NCBI RefSeq assembly: GCF_001642475.1
Contig: NW_019173972.1
Location: 62,001-126,000 of the forward strand
Reading direction: 5' to 3'
DNA from: Fonsecaea monophora
Lineage: Eukaryota > Ascomycota > Eurotiomycetes > Chaetothyriales > Herpotrichiellaceae
DNA: 64,000 bases
Part shown: one piece after another, positions 34,187-46,151 of the stretch
Position numbering within the stretch: position 1 is the stretch's first letter
How the letters are laid out: each line of letters opens with the position of its first letter
Made by a program: the position numbers and the translations under genes
Notes under the pieces: generated by a model
Told to the model about the DNA's origin: nothing
Databases searched by the model: none
What the model saw: only the letters and a program-made list of their open reading frames with translations

Positions 34187-36208
34187 CTAACGCTTGTGGT
34201 GGAAATGGGTCGTGCGGTCTGGGCCCCCCTGCTGGTTTGGTAACGGCTGAGATGAGGCCGCGGGCTGTTGATGTTGATGTTGATATTGATGTTGACCGAA
34301 GGTAGTGGTCACCGCAGGTGGTAGTGATGTTGTTGCGGCTTGGGCCGCTTGGGCGTTCTCGGCGGCGGCTCTTCGATCTCGTTTCTGCACCGCCGAACTC
34401 CATCTGTCGTTGAATCTCTTACGCAGCGGAGCGGGCCACTGGTCGTCAAAGGGCAGATACTCGGGCGCCGAGGGCGGACAGACGAGGTCGACATCCTTGG
34501 GGCTCCAGAGGAGATGGTCGGCAAAGTCGTCCCAGAAGATGGGCTGCTTGGGGAACCGGGCGCCGCCGTCGGGCAGATCGTTGATATCGTCGTGGCCTTT
34601 GGCCACGACGAGGCGCGTGGGGTCGCCCGTGCGCAGGAACACTTCCTGCTCGCGCTCGAAGCACTGGACCAGGTTCTCGAAGATGTCCTCCACCAAGTGG
34701 TCCGGCTGCGGTCGATCGCCCGGTTTCAAACTCGTGCATTCCCGGATGAGCGCGATGAGCTGGGGACTGTAGCGGCTGGTGATTTCCGGGCCGACGCTGC
34801 CGACGACATTGACCCTGTCAAAAGCCCGCCAGGCCCGTCCTTGGCTCAGCAAGATGTCGTCGACTCTTTCGCTGAGTTCATCAATCTCCTCCATCGTCAT
34901 CAGGGTCCACATGACGGCGCCGATGGCCCAGATGTTAGCCTCGGGCCGGATTCGATGCAGACTGACGTTGCCGTCGATCAGGAATTGAGGGTTGACGTCC
35001 TCTTCAAAATGATACCGGACGCCGCGCTGCATGAGCCGGATACGTAGTTCCTGGAAATCTTGTGTGAGCACGAAAACAGACTATGAAGATTTCAACAGAT
35101 TGAGGACTTACTGGTGGTGCCCACACTTCCGTGCCTCGTTGTAAGGCAGCGGCCGTATTTGTCGTGAGTTCGTCGGGGTTGGTCGTCGTGGCCAAGCCAA
35201 AGTCGCCGATCTTGGGTACGGGATACCATATAGCCCCCTCGTCTCTATTCGTATGGTTCGCCAGGAATATATTGTCCGTCTTGAGATCGTTATGCAGGAG
35301 ATACTGGCCGGGATATGCCTGTCCGAAATTCCAAAACTTCAGGCTCCGATACGGACCCGTGCAAAGGTCCAGATACGCGTTTGCCAGGAAATAGAAGGTA
35401 TGCCAGAGAAAAGGCTCGGGAAGGTATCGACTGCAGAGAATCGCTCGTGATCAGAATTTGCTCACCGGTAACAAGAGGGCAAGAAGACGGGACGGCAACA
35501 CCTACTTCCATGCTTTGTATCTCAGCCTGAGAGTCTCCAACGTGCCAAACTCGCAAAATTCAAGGTAGTATCGGCAGTATTGCTGGTCGACTTTGTATTG
35601 ACGGAGGCGCACGAGATTGTCCGACCCGAGATCGTTGGTCTGCGCCATTATGGCCGCTTCGTCAGTCAGGTTGATCTTCCTCCCGTTTGCTGGAAGGAAG
35701 ATGCGTGGTTCGACATCTGCGACTTTCAGGACGAATGCCTGGTCCAACACGATCGTCAGTTCTCTCCTCCGAAAAGAATTACCAAAAAATGTGGACTCCT
35801 TACATCCGTTTTTTCTTGCCTTGCGTTCCGCTTTGTATAGAGGGCTGCCGCACCAAACGATCCCTAATGCCTCGACAACCCGCGTCAGCCTGGGGTTCTT
35901 AGGTAAAGGAAGGGAAGGGAGTCATCGTCCCCCAAATGCAGGACACGGCGTCGGCGTGTCCAAGAACATACCTTGCCCAACGGTCTTTCAAAGTGCCACT
36001 CGTGTTCGTCAGGAATATCTAGGCTGGAGAAGAAAAGATGCCGGAACCTTGAGCCAATCGACCTCGTCCGACCTGAGGAATCGGTCTCCTTCCAGTTGAA
36101 AAAGTGCAGAGTAGGTGACTCAGGCACAGCATCCCGCTGGTCGGCGTCATTGAAGAATGTTTGGAGGGAGTTTGGGTCCCAGTCCACACGAAACTGATCC
36201 AACGCCAT
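34187..36208 (-). CDS. Divergent fungal serine/threonine protein kinase
   Basis: I place four exons, 35972-36208, 35506-35897, 35112-35430 and 34187-35050, with matching phases, giving 603 residues. The first 80 residues precede the kinase fold. The VAIK-type lysine is probably K137 (AFVLKVADVE). The catalytic loop reads LLHNDLKTDN, with D258 catalytic and N in place of the usual R of HRD. DFG is present (KIGDFGLA, D286). The activation segment ends GTEVWAPPEL, a PPE version of APE. The C-lobe continues to about residue 440. The tail is Gln/His-rich (QHQYQHQHQQP). Active-site residues are intact, so activity is likely, but the HND loop removes the arginine that senses activation-loop phosphate. 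Substrates are unknown. Confidence 0.85.
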
Positions 36209-36698
36209 GTTGTAGTATCTAGATTGTTCCGTACCAGAAAAGATTAACCCTTTGCTGGTGGTGGAGAGTTGTTAGAGTATACAAAAGGGCAATAACGAAG
36301 GCCTAGTCAATTGAAAAGCAGTCAGCAAGATCGAGAAAGCGTGGTCAAAAGGCCATTGAATTTGTTTCGGTTCGTCAACGCCGTAATGGCATACATTATG
36401 TTTCCCAGCCGCATCCGGAGCACCATTATCCTCGCTCAAGGCGAATTGGCGACAGACAAAGTTATCTTCCTTTGTTCTCTCTTTCCTGCCCGAGTGATCG
36501 AGCAGCAAAGACTATCGACAGTGAGCACAGGGTCAATTCCAGCCAATCATCCCCTTTGTTGTGGCTCGTTTCGGAATCGTCTTCTCACCACTCGCCATGA
36601 AGCACACGTGATCTGACACGTGATCTGTTACTCCAACATAGAGGATGCTTTGTTCGGTTTCATTCAGGCAAGAATAGAATAGCCCGCACCCCTTTGTT
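36209..36698. other. Intergenic between kinase and NGG1
   Basis: 490 bases upstream of the kinase and downstream of NGG1 (tandem, both minus strand). Nothing further recognised. Confidence 0.5.
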
Positions 36699-38860
36699 TC
36701 ATTCTTCTGCTTCTTCTTCAAGAGCTTCCAACTCGGCTTTCTCGTAAGTTTCCATGATCTTTGGATCCCACAGTGTAGTGCCCTTGGGAGGAATGCCGTG
36801 GTTCATATCTTTGAAGACCGGACCGATGCAGTTCTCCCATCTCTTTCTGCGATCCATAAGCATCCGGGCCGAGTCACCAATGTCTCTTGCTCTGTTCACG
36901 CTCATTGCTGTTCCAGGTCCACCAACACCGTGGCTGCCCGGTTTTGGTTTGTTGGCTCCTGGTCCACCCTTCTTTGTCTTGCCCAAAGTACGAGTTCGCT
37001 TGAGGTAGGCTTGTTGAACTTGGCTGTCAAGGTCTTCATGGATAGTGCTGTATTCCTGAAAAGCGAGTCTTTCCTTGGCAAGATCCAGCAGACGAGATTT
37101 GCGTGCCCCGTTGACGACCATGACGCGACGTAGCTCACCCTGCAGCAGACGCAATCTCTCGCTGATATCATCGTCATGGTGGGCGTCGTAATCGGGATTT
37201 TCATCCTGGCCCAACAAACCAAGATGTCGAAGTTCACCTTTGATTCGTTCCTCACTCTGCACGTAGTCGAGGCGCTGGGAGTTAGACGATTTGGCAGGTG
37301 CCTGGTCTGCCACGGCTGCTGCAGGAGGCAGTGGCTTCTCAGAGTTGTCATGACCATTAGTGAGCCCATCCAAATCCATAGTATCGTTGCCATCATTCAT
37401 GAATGTATTCAGGTCGCCAGTAGGATTGGTCTCACTCGGCGGGGAGCGATGCTCGAACTTGAGAAGGGAAAGCAGTCGGCTAGCGAGTGGTCCCGTCGAG
37501 ATCTGGTCTGTCGCGACGTTGTCATCGTTGATTTGTTCCAGACTCCCTCTTGGATGGTTCAAGGATTTCTCATTGCCATTCTCCACGGGAACGGATCCCG
37601 AATCTTCTTCTGCCCAGATCTCTTGATAGGAACGTTTGCCTCGGGGTACTGCGAGAAATGGAGTAGTGCGATCGCCCTGCGTCCCGTCAGTAAAGACTTA
37701 TTCTGGTGTTGGTTACATCCACTTACTCGTTCACGCAACCATGCAATGTCCTCTTCTGTCAGAGGTCGGACATACGGTTCCACATAGGTGAGGAAAGTGT
37801 TAGCAGCAACTTGGTTGGTTGGCTTAGCGTTGCTAAAGTCTTTGTCAGGTGGTGTGCCGGCGACTTGGTCACTCAGGTCCTTCGTCGGATACGCCGTGAC
37901 ACTGTAAATCTCCTTCTTCTCCTCGTCTGACATGCCTGGAGTCACTTCGCGAATGTGGTAGATTACTGGATCAGGTGCCAGGGGGTCAGGGAAGAAACCT
38001 TGCTGGGGAATGGGTGGCGGAACAACGCGGTTGTCTTCTGCGTCTGACATAGACACGTCCGACTTGGTTGGTGAGGCGTGTGCGCTGGCAGCTGCGGCGT
38101 CTGGAGAATCGGCGACTTCGGACAATGATGATGTCCCGGGGCTGAGTTTGGTCTTCTTTGAAGGAGAAGGACTGTCCAAGGGACCAGGTGTGGCACGGGA
38201 CAATTTTGTCTTTGAAGGTTCTTCTAGACATACGTCGTTAGTGAATTCTGGTCGCCATATAGAGCCTCATAGGACCTTTGAAAAACTCAACACAGGAAGT
38301 TTGCCGGATGAGCGCCAAGATGGCATTGAATATAGAATTATAGGAGTCAGTAGATGGACAACAAACATACCTTCTTTCTTGATCTCGACATTGTCCACCG
38401 TCTCAGGTCTGTCTTTACGTTTCTTCGCCTTGGGATTCTTCTGCGACTGGCCGTCCTCTTTGCGCGCTTTAGCCCGGCGAGCCTGCTCTGCCTGACGATC
38501 GCGATCTTGCTGGTCTGTTTCCACATTCTTCTTCTGCTCATGGATGAGCCGGATGGCTTTCTCGCATGACTCGGCGCGTTTTTCGGCGGATTCACTGAGA
38601 TGCTTCAACTGGTCAATGATATCGTGCAGCGACTTGGGCTCCAGTTTGGAGCCATGAGTATCCAGATGGTCTATGATCTCTGCATAATTCGGCTTCGAAG
38701 ACACCAAGAGTTTGGACACTTCCAACTCGAGGAGCGGAGTGGTCGTTGGTGCAGGCGGGGCAGTTCCAGCACTGATCACCGAGCTTGGTGTCGTGTTTCT
38801 GCTTCGAGACCGTCGCCCGTCTCGATTCTTCTTCTTGCTAGCACTTGGTAAGGGAGGCAT
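36699..38860 (-). CDS. NGG1: SAGA/ADA histone acetyltransferase complex subunit Ngg1/Ada3
   Basis: Three exons, 38371-38860, 37727-38223 and 36699-37676, join in phase to 654 residues. Introns use GTATGT and GTAAGT donors and CTAG/GCAG acceptors. The N-terminal part has basic SKKKNRDGRRSRS and long charged helices. The C-terminal Ada3 domain is recognisable: RIKGELRHLGLLG, then DDDISERLRLLQGELR, ARKSRLLDLAKERLAFQEY and the final KGTTLWDPKIMETYEKAELE. Ngg1 bridges Gcn5-Ada2 to the rest of SAGA and stimulates nucleosomal H3 acetylation in the nucleus. Middle segments are Ser/Pro-rich linkers. Length is close to other filamentous fungal Ngg1 proteins. Confidence 0.9.
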
Positions 38861-39823
38861 GGTTGGATCGTGTCCTGACTTAATGATGGTAGGGATGATC
38901 GGGGGAACAGGATGTGGCTGAGAGTGGCGTTTGAACGCTCGATCTTCCCATCAGTGAGATGTCTGTGGAAGTTCCTGATGAAGGTTTCCAACCATTGCCG
39001 ACGCGACAGTCAATGAGGTAGTCGCTGCCGGCTCAGTGGCTTCTTTGCGCTGTTAGATGTGGTTCTGACTCGATACCAACTTCTTAACACTACTCCTCAG
39101 ACTTGACCTTGGTACCGCCGCAGGTGAATGCCAAGCATATTGTCGGCTAACATTCCGCTTGTTGTCTGGCGAGACTACAAGGGGGACGGATCGGATTCTG
39201 CTTAAGCGGAATAGCCTAGTTGCGGGTTGGAGAACCAGTCCAAGCCGGTCCAAGCCTGCCCAGGCCTTTGCCCAGGCCTACTACAGGCTGTGTGGCCCTT
39301 TACGAGTGCTTGTAGGTTTGCCCCCCTCCGAAACAAACAAACTGATTTAGCGAGGGAATCAGCCGGATCTGAAGGAATCCCCTCGCCCCCCTCAGCGCCC
39401 ATTCACAGAAGCCCAGCCCCGCAAAAATCTGCATGATGCTGAGACAAATCTCAAGAGGCTGGGCATGCCCTGGAGGAGGAGCAGCCCGAGTGGGCAAAAC
39501 CGCTTGTATTGCTGCATTCATTCAGAGTCCGCAGATCGTCGGGAGTCGATTATTCAATTGAGGTGGAAGTCCGTTCCTCGTTTCCCTTCCTGAACGTTGT
39601 TTCGCACCTTTGGTATACGTCGTCCCCCTCGGCCTCGACGCGGTCGCAAGGCCTTCTATTGACGACGTTTGCTTGATGAACCTGATGCGTGCGTCATCCG
39701 AATATCGCAAGCCTCTCTCCAATTCCATCCGTGTTTGCCGGTGCCCAGTGTCTGGATATTCCTGTCGCACATCGCAAGTCATGTACCCGGCCGACTGAGC
39801 CTGCGCAACCGTTCCCTTTGCAG
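38861..39823. other. Intergenic upstream of NGG1 and of the RING gene
   Basis: About 1 kb between divergent genes. The true first exon of the RING gene may lie at its right end (39600-39823), where I could not fix a start codon. Confidence 0.4.
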
Positions 39824-41666
39824 TCTGTGGCAATCAACTGTTTCGAACACTCTAGATAACCATGTGTACGTATGACCTTTTGTGTTGCTGTCTCACGCAA
39901 GAATAGGCGCTTACCCGCAGCACAGCCGCACAGGACTTCGGCGTTGTTGCGATTGTCTTGCCCAACCCAGATTACGACCCCTCCAATGGAGCCCGCATTG
40001 TCAATGTATGAAACATCAAGACATCGTACCAGACTTCCAAAAGATGACTCTGCTAATACTTGAAAGGACTCACTTGGCTTTGCACTGAGAGCTTCGGGTC
40101 TCATTCGCACCCTATCGCCCAACAATCCTCATCATTACGATGTCATACAAGGCCTTCTATATACTCCCGCTCTTCCGGCGTCCAGTCCTTGTGACAACTC
40201 CACCAGATCCCTGATTCCACTTAATGCCACGACACGGGCAGAAATACCTCCGGGCGACTTTCCATTGATTGCGTTGGCACCATGGACGGAGCCTGAGTGC
40301 GTTTTCTCCTACCTCTCTGTCATGCGGTCCGATCAGGTCCGAGGAGCAATATTTTTTCAGCCTGGGGCCTCGAATTCGCAACCTCCTCCCGTCAGCGATC
40401 GCTCCTGGACACTTCGTGACGGTGGACAATGGAAGTCCAACAATGAGTATCCAGTATATGCCGTACCTGGGATGCTGGGAGCTTTCCTTCTGGATGAACT
40501 AGCACTATACTCGGGAAACATGTCAGAGGTCCCATTTGGTAGTGAGCTGGTGGAAATTTACGACCCTCACGATACTGTCAGGCTGTATGCAAGAATGGAC
40601 GTCAACTCTACCAGCGGCATACCTTCGCTATGGGTGTTTTTAATCATCGTCTTGGCTATCCTTCTGGCCGTGGTCCTGATGACTTCGATCGTCATGCACA
40701 TGATTCAACGACGACAACGACGCATCCTCCAGCGCCGAGTGGCAAATGGAGAGGTCGATCTGGAGGCCCTGGGAATCAAGAGGCTGCAAGTGCCACAAGA
40801 GCTAATTGACAAAATGCCAAAGTACACGTACCATGCCAGGTCGGAGCCAAATAGCGTCAATGGTGACGGGCCAAACGAATCTGTCGAGCAGGAAACGGTT
40901 GAAACAGTCAAACCGAAGGTGGACAAATCGATGCACACTGACGCAAAAGACGCTGATAGTGCAATCGCCCCAGCAATTGTGGTCCGCCCAGTTGCGTTCT
41001 CTCAGTCGACTTGTCCAATCTGTCTGGACGACTTCATCAGTGGAGAGACCAGCGTTCGCGAACTGCCTTGTAACCATGTCTTCCATCCGGAGTGCATCGA
41101 TTCGTTCCTCCGCGACAACAGCTCATTATGTCCCCTGTGCAAGAAATCATCACTTCCACCAGGATACTGTCCCGTCCAAGTCACGAACCTCATGGTCAGG
41201 CGGGAGAGACTCATGCGGAGGATGCGGGCGCGAGCAGGTGCACAAGAAGATCCAGCGATAAGCATCCCGATGACTCGACTTCCTGCCCCGGTTCTTGCGC
41301 TAGCCGGCCGCTCCCTTCGGGGCATGACGATGCCGATCGTCTCTCCTCAAATTCCCCTGGATCAGGCCAGGAGTGCCAGTGCGCCCATAGAGGATGCATC
41401 ACCCGCTCGCAGGCGAAGTACAGCGGAAGAAGAGGTCCCTGCTGAGATTCGAGCCCAGGGCGTATCCGCGAGGAGAGCGTGGTTACGTGAACGGCTGGCG
41501 CGTAGAGAAGCTCGCAGTTATGAACAGCGGGCTGATCAAGGTCGGGTGGCTGAGGAGTCAAGACCTCTCTGTAAGTATTTCAATCTACACCCCAAACCCA
41601 CAGGAACTGTCGCTGACTCATGGTCCAGGGCGCCGTGTTGCTGGTCGATTGTTCCCCAGTCTTTGA
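39824..41666 (+). CDS. PA-type transmembrane RING-H2 protein (E3 ubiquitin ligase), 5' end unresolved
   Basis: Supported exons are 39824-39865 (tentative), 39921-40005, 40067-41570 and 41629-41666. The 40006-40066 intron has a GCTAAT branch site and GTATGA donor; the last intron begins GTAAGT. The lumenal part reads as a protease-associated domain (DFGVVAIVLPNPDYD, then GAIFFQPGA). One membrane helix follows (SLWVFLIIVLAILLAVVLM), then a basic stop-transfer run. The RING-H2 starts at 41011: CPICLDDF, CNHVFHPECIDSF, CPLC. This PA-TM-RING layout belongs to endosomal/vacuolar ligases that ubiquitinate membrane cargo. The cytosolic tail is Arg/Ser-rich. A signal peptide must lie upstream; I could not find its ATG with confidence. 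Confidence 0.8.
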
Positions 41667-41913
41667 TGAGGTGATGATGTTCGGGCCATATACCCTTTTG
41701 GTAGATTTGTTGCATAGCGATTGGCGTTTGTACAGTATCTTTACGTTGGCACCGGGAGGGACATGCGTCGATATATGATAGGATGGTTGGAAAAACGCAC
41801 GGGTAATGAGTGTTTATGTGAATGATGTTCTGGTCACATGTCCGTTTCAGGTTGAATACGCAAAGTCTGTCGTAGCTTCGTGGTCACATTTGTGATAGGG
41901 CCAACGATGTATA

Positions 41914-42768
41914 TCAACTGGCAAACTTATCATGTTTCCCTTTGACTCTGACGTCCAGGACCTCCTCGTAGAAATTCCCTTCCTTCTTAGCCTTTTTCAA
42001 GCGCTTCACTTCGTGCTCCTCCAGTCTTCGCCCGACCGCTTGTTCGAGCTCCCTCCGGCTGACCTTTTCCTTTGCTTTTGTCTCTTTATTCTGCTGCAGT
42101 CGTGGCTTGAAGCGGGCCTGCATTTTGAAGACGAGATGGGTCGATTCCGAAGAAGCCTCGCCGTCTCCACGAAGTGAAATGTTGATTGTTTTTGCATTAG
42201 TCTGCTTCGTCTCTGTGACGGCGCATAGATATCGCCTGCCCTTGTCCCCGTCTTCGGACTTTGACGCCGCCGTCCGCAGCCGCCATCTCGTTTTGCCATC
42301 TGCAGCGTTATCCACGGTCTCAGCTACGAATCCCTCCTCGACGCCTCTGGCCTCTCTCTTCGCACCCAGCACGCCCACCGAGTCACAGCTCAGATACCCG
42401 CCATGGCTCCCCTTGAAGCTCAATTCTCCCTTTGACAAACCCGCCACGGAACTCGCGACCCAGACCTGTCGCACGTCATGAGGCTCTGCGGTTTCAGCCA
42501 CGCCCTCGACGATATTTTCTAGGGGCGAGGCAAAGACGTTGCCGTGCGCGTCGGTGGCGAGAGCAGTGGGTGGAGTTGTGGAGAGAACAAGCACGACGGG
42601 GCCGGAGAGGTCGCTGGGCTCGTCGGGGGTGGTCCAGGAGTCATCGTCGGAGGGATCGACCGCAGGTTGGCCGCCGGCGTTCTGGACGTCGTCGACATCT
42701 TCGTCGTGACGGTGCTTGCGCTTCTTGGGCTTCTTGTCGCCCTTGAATGTGAGAGGTTTGATGGGCAT
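41914..42768 (-). CDS. FRG1: FRG1-family protein
   Basis: ATG at 42768 gives MPIKPLTFKGDKKPKKRKH, the standard start of fungal FRG1 proteins; 284 residues. The frame stays open upstream for 19 codons without ATG. The basic lysine-rich N-terminus is a nuclear/nucleolar signal. A beta-trefoil (fascin-like) core follows, with QVWVASSVAGLSKGELSFKG and GGYLSCDSVGVLGAKREA. The C-terminal helix FKPRLQQNKETKAKEKVS and VKGKHDKFAS end are also typical. Family members associate with spliceosomes/RNA and bundle actin. An acidic Asp/Ser linker (about 20-50) sits between the tail and core. Confidence 0.9.
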   Translation of the reverse strand: MPIKPLTFKGDKKPKKRKHRHDEDVDDVQNAGGQPAVDPSDDDSWTTPDEPSDLSGPVVLVLSTTPPTALATDAHGNVFASPLENIVEGVAETAEPHDVRQVWVASSVAGLSKGELSFKGSHGGYLSCDSVGVLGAKREARGVEEGFVAETVDNAADGKTRWRLRTAASKSEDGDKGRRYLCAVTETKQTNAKTINISLRGDGEASSESTHLVFKMQARFKPRLQQNKETKAKEKVSRRELEQAVGRRLEEHEVKRLKKAKKEGNFYEEVLDVRVKGKHDKFAS

Positions 42769-43812
42769 GGCGCGAGAACTCTGGGTGTTCTGGTCGTTGC
42801 GCAGTATGTCCTTGTAGGCAGACAACTAGCTGAGTAGATCAGGAAAAATAATGGCCGCGAATGCGGTTCTCAGGGTTGGTTATGCGGGGACGGGCTGGTG
42901 TTGTGTCTGAAGGGTGTTTCGCGTGCAATCAAATCAGAGGGGGGCGAGGCTGAAGGGCAGCCTCGCCAAGGGAAATAGTGTCTCTTAACAGTGAACTGTC
43001 GTCCTCATGCGAAATCGAGTCGAAGGACTTTGATCTCATAATATTATCTGCATGGTGTCTTATTTCAGCCGCCAATTAGTGACGTCAGCATTGATGTGGT
43101 GAGTTTAGCAGAACTCGACTTCACATCTCGTCGATGCTTTCAATTTTCAAGGTTCGAGCGAATGTGTCTAGTCTGATCCTTTTCTCTCCTCTCTACCTCG
43201 CTGATCGATGTCGCTTCCATGCTAGGACAAAATGGCCCTTGGCTTTGATTGAGAATGAATGTCCGGCAACTGCTCTGCTTGATCAGTGGTAGTATAGAAT
43301 GTGGCGAGACAACATGACGAGAGACGGTTTAGAGAGTTCAACCATAAGCGTCGGCGTCTTGTTCCTTTATTTTGGGTAGACGATTCCTCGCCCTATTCAT
43401 TGCTGCCTCTGTCCCCCAGCCTGCCCAGGAAGTATCTCTACTTACACCCCATACAAGCACTCTCTACTCGAATGAGAGACTAGCCAATATTCCCAAGACC
43501 GATCGGCGTTCTACTCATGTGAATGCCAGAGATCCCTGTTTGGGACGAAGAGGCGGAAGCGTTCCCGTTATTTGGCATCTTGCTGGAATTTCTTTTGGCG
43601 GTATGCAACAGAAATGTCAGTTGCGTAGCTTATGTGTCACGTGGTAAATGCTACCCGACAATGGTTTAGTGGCCCTATCAACACTCCCTGTGATGATCTG
43701 TAATGGCGCAGCCCAAACTTTCCATTCTCTCTACTCGCGTGTTCACCTCCCATTCTGACGAAGGTGATCGATCTCACGGCAGTCAATTCTCGCCGCAGCG
43801 TGTTCTGCCACC
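42769..43812. other. Divergent intergenic region
   Basis: 1 kb between FRG1 and the APH-fold gene. No gene seen. Several short frames around 43300-43650 have no coding features. Confidence 0.45.
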
Positions 43813-44874
43813 ATGTATCCCATTTACTCCCTTGACAATGCGATCAACAGCTTCTTTAAAACTCAACCAACCGTGACACGGCAACAATGCGATGAATTTG
43901 CTGTCTCTCTTGTTGGTGAACCTGTCATTCCTGCACCTATTCAGGGTGCATTCAGCTATACTGTCATAGCAGGAGCCAAGCAATCCAGGATCGTGCAATT
44001 TCGGGCTCAGAACTCAGTCCTAAACATGGTGATCTTGAATCTGGCTAAAGCAATTTATGGACAATTTGTAGGAGCCTGCACCCATCACGGAAATATTGGC
44101 CGCTCATTACCACTTTCTGTCTACGTGATTGAAAAGCTTCCTGGAATTGCCTATATTCAAGCGCGATGCCTGTATGGTCTTTCCACTAACCCGTCGTTAG
44201 AATTAGCTTCACGACAGTCCAACACAGTGGTGGATTTAGCGAGGTACATTATACCTGTACTACTACTTCAGGATGAACTAAATTTATGGGATAGATTCTT
44301 CGCAGCGTCGTGGAAGCATAGGCAAACAATGCCCTGCAATGTCATCGAAGCCATCAATCACGATTATGAGCAGAAATTCGACCTCCTTTCTCAAGCCTTG
44401 CCCTCCCGATTCACAGAGAACCTGAGACGAGTTCGTGCTGAACTTTCATTGCTCTTTACATCGACACATCCTTTGGTCCTGAGTCATGATGACCTTTGCG
44501 AGATGAATATCTTTGTGGATCCCAACACTGGGCATGTCACTGGGATTATCGACTGGGCAGAGGCTAGCATCCTTCCTTTCGGCATTTCTTTATGGGCTTT
44601 CGAGAACATACTTGGCTATATGGATTCCCAGGGATGGCACTATTACAATAACCGTGACAAACTCGAGGACTTGTTCTGGCAAACTTTTGAGGAGGCTGTT
44701 GGTGGAATCTCGGAGACAGATAGGCAAGCCATCCGTGTGGCGAGAATGGCTGGCTTCTTCTTGCGTTACGGTTTCGTGTGGGAAGATGGAGTGAGAGAAA
44801 TACCTGCGAAGGAGTCGGATTCCGACCTGAGATATCTCGATGCGTTCTGCACGACTGGTGACAACCCCCTCTAG
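43813..44874 (+). CDS. Aminoglycoside-phosphotransferase-fold kinase-like protein
   Basis: A single exon of 353 residues, ATG 43813 (GCCACCATG, strong context). The APH/choline-kinase fold is shown by the catalytic motif LSHDDLCEMNIFVD near residue 224 and the metal-binding GIIDWAEA near residue 247. The N-lobe includes FSYTVIAG and a conserved IEKLPG hinge-like segment. This family is greatly expanded in filamentous ascomycetes, and most members have no known substrate. The brook sequence SHDD with D226/D227 and N keeps the residues for phosphotransfer. Base composition is more AT-rich than its neighbours FRG1 and cupin, hinting at a different history. Confidence 0.85.
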   Translation: MYPIYSLDNAINSFFKTQPTVTRQQCDEFAVSLVGEPVIPAPIQGAFSYTVIAGAKQSRIVQFRAQNSVLNMVILNLAKAIYGQFVGACTHHGNIGRSLPLSVYVIEKLPGIAYIQARCLYGLSTNPSLELASRQSNTVVDLARYIIPVLLLQDELNLWDRFFAASWKHRQTMPCNVIEAINHDYEQKFDLLSQALPSRFTENLRRVRAELSLLFTSTHPLVLSHDDLCEMNIFVDPNTGHVTGIIDWAEASILPFGISLWAFENILGYMDSQGWHYYNNRDKLEDLFWQTFEEAVGGISETDRQAIRVARMAGFFLRYGFVWEDGVREIPAKESDSDLRYLDAFCTTGDNPL

Positions 44875-45796
44875 CGGCGCGAGCCGGCACGAGCCGGTGC
44901 TAGCTTTGGAAAGTCTGATGGTTCAATATAGATATCGAATCTATGCCTCAAGATGAAATGAGCCGTATTTGCTGAAAGATAGACAATATCCTACACGAAT
45001 AATGATATCCCACGATCATTATCGCCGACCAATTGCTTGGGTTAACCCGATTAGCCACCCTTAAATGAGATCCTCGCTTTTCAACAATGACTTCAGCGCT
45101 GCCAGGTCTGGGAGCGGTTTTCCGCCGCACTGGGTGGAACCATCCTTCCCGAGATAAACATCTTCAACGCCCAACACCTTGCTAACATCACCCACGGGGA
45201 AATCGAGGTAGATGGATCGCGCCTTGTTATTCCAATCGGGACTCGGTGAGGCCTGAGCCTGCTCCGCGGGCGCCTCTGACTTCTGTAGCTTTCCAAGTCT
45301 CCTTCGTTGTGTGGTTTGTACAAGTAGGGACGGCCGCGTCGAGACGGGCAGTAGATGACTGAGGTGGTTTTTCGATTCCGTGTTCCTTAGATGGCGACAT
45401 CGGAATTGGACCTCATCGCCTCTGGTCTTATAGGGGCGATGGTAATGGATATTATTTTACCCGAGGGATAGTCGCTGACTAAGGAGAGATCGGCTTTAGA
45501 CCTACGTAGCTCTCCACAATCTCTCTCTTTCTCATCCATGTTGATACCTTCTCTCCGGAATCAATATTATTTTTTGTCTCGAAGTCTAGGGCACGCCACT
45601 ACCAATAGCGCATCTCTCATCTCTTCTTTTTGGGAAATGTCGCACGTCAGCATCTTCCACATGAAGATCACCTGATGGCAGCCTTGGCCCGAGACCATGT
45701 GATGTCACGCGCTCAATTATCCTCCTTTCAATATTGATGGAGAGAGTTGTCGTGTCCCGCCCAAGGAGCTGCGGTTGGAGCTAAAAATGAAAAAAG
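44875..45796. other. Intergenic with possible coding remnant
   Basis: No intact gene. A 61-codon + strand frame without ATG (about 45067-45249) reads protein-like and is discussed under findings. Confidence 0.4.
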
Positions 45797-45979
45797 TTAA
45801 GAGGTCATTGTGTCTTGTACTTGTTCAGCTAGGTATTCCGCAATCTTCTCGCGCAGCACATCTGGGGTAAGTTGAGTCTGGTGAGGATCGGATGATCCGC
45901 CTTGTCTTGTCTCGTCGTCGGTGTGACTCAATGACGGACGATGAAAAGTCTCAATGATCGATGTTATTATTTCTCGCAA
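45797..45979 (-). CDS. Possible small hypothetical protein (60 aa)
   Basis: ATG 45979 to TAA. The product begins MREIITSIIETFHR and ends with an amphipathic helix LREKIAEYLAEQVQD. It is short, and its only support is an intact ATG-stop frame with a plausible helical end. It lies divergent to PMP3 at 170 bases. No family recognised; it may be spurious. Confidence 0.25.
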   Translation of the reverse strand: MREIITSIIETFHRPSLSHTDDETRQGGSSDPHQTQLTPDVLREKIAEYLAEQVQDTMTS

Positions 45980-46151
45980 GGGTCATCCCAGTGTTGGATT
46001 GGTATCCAGGTCTTTCGACAGCAGAAATTGAAAACATCACGTATCCACATCATCGAATCAAATACCAGACATTGTCCCAGTGGAACAGAAAACACCCAAC
46101 ACAACAACACTTACATACTCATATAGTCTCACACATTTTGAGTCAAACGCT

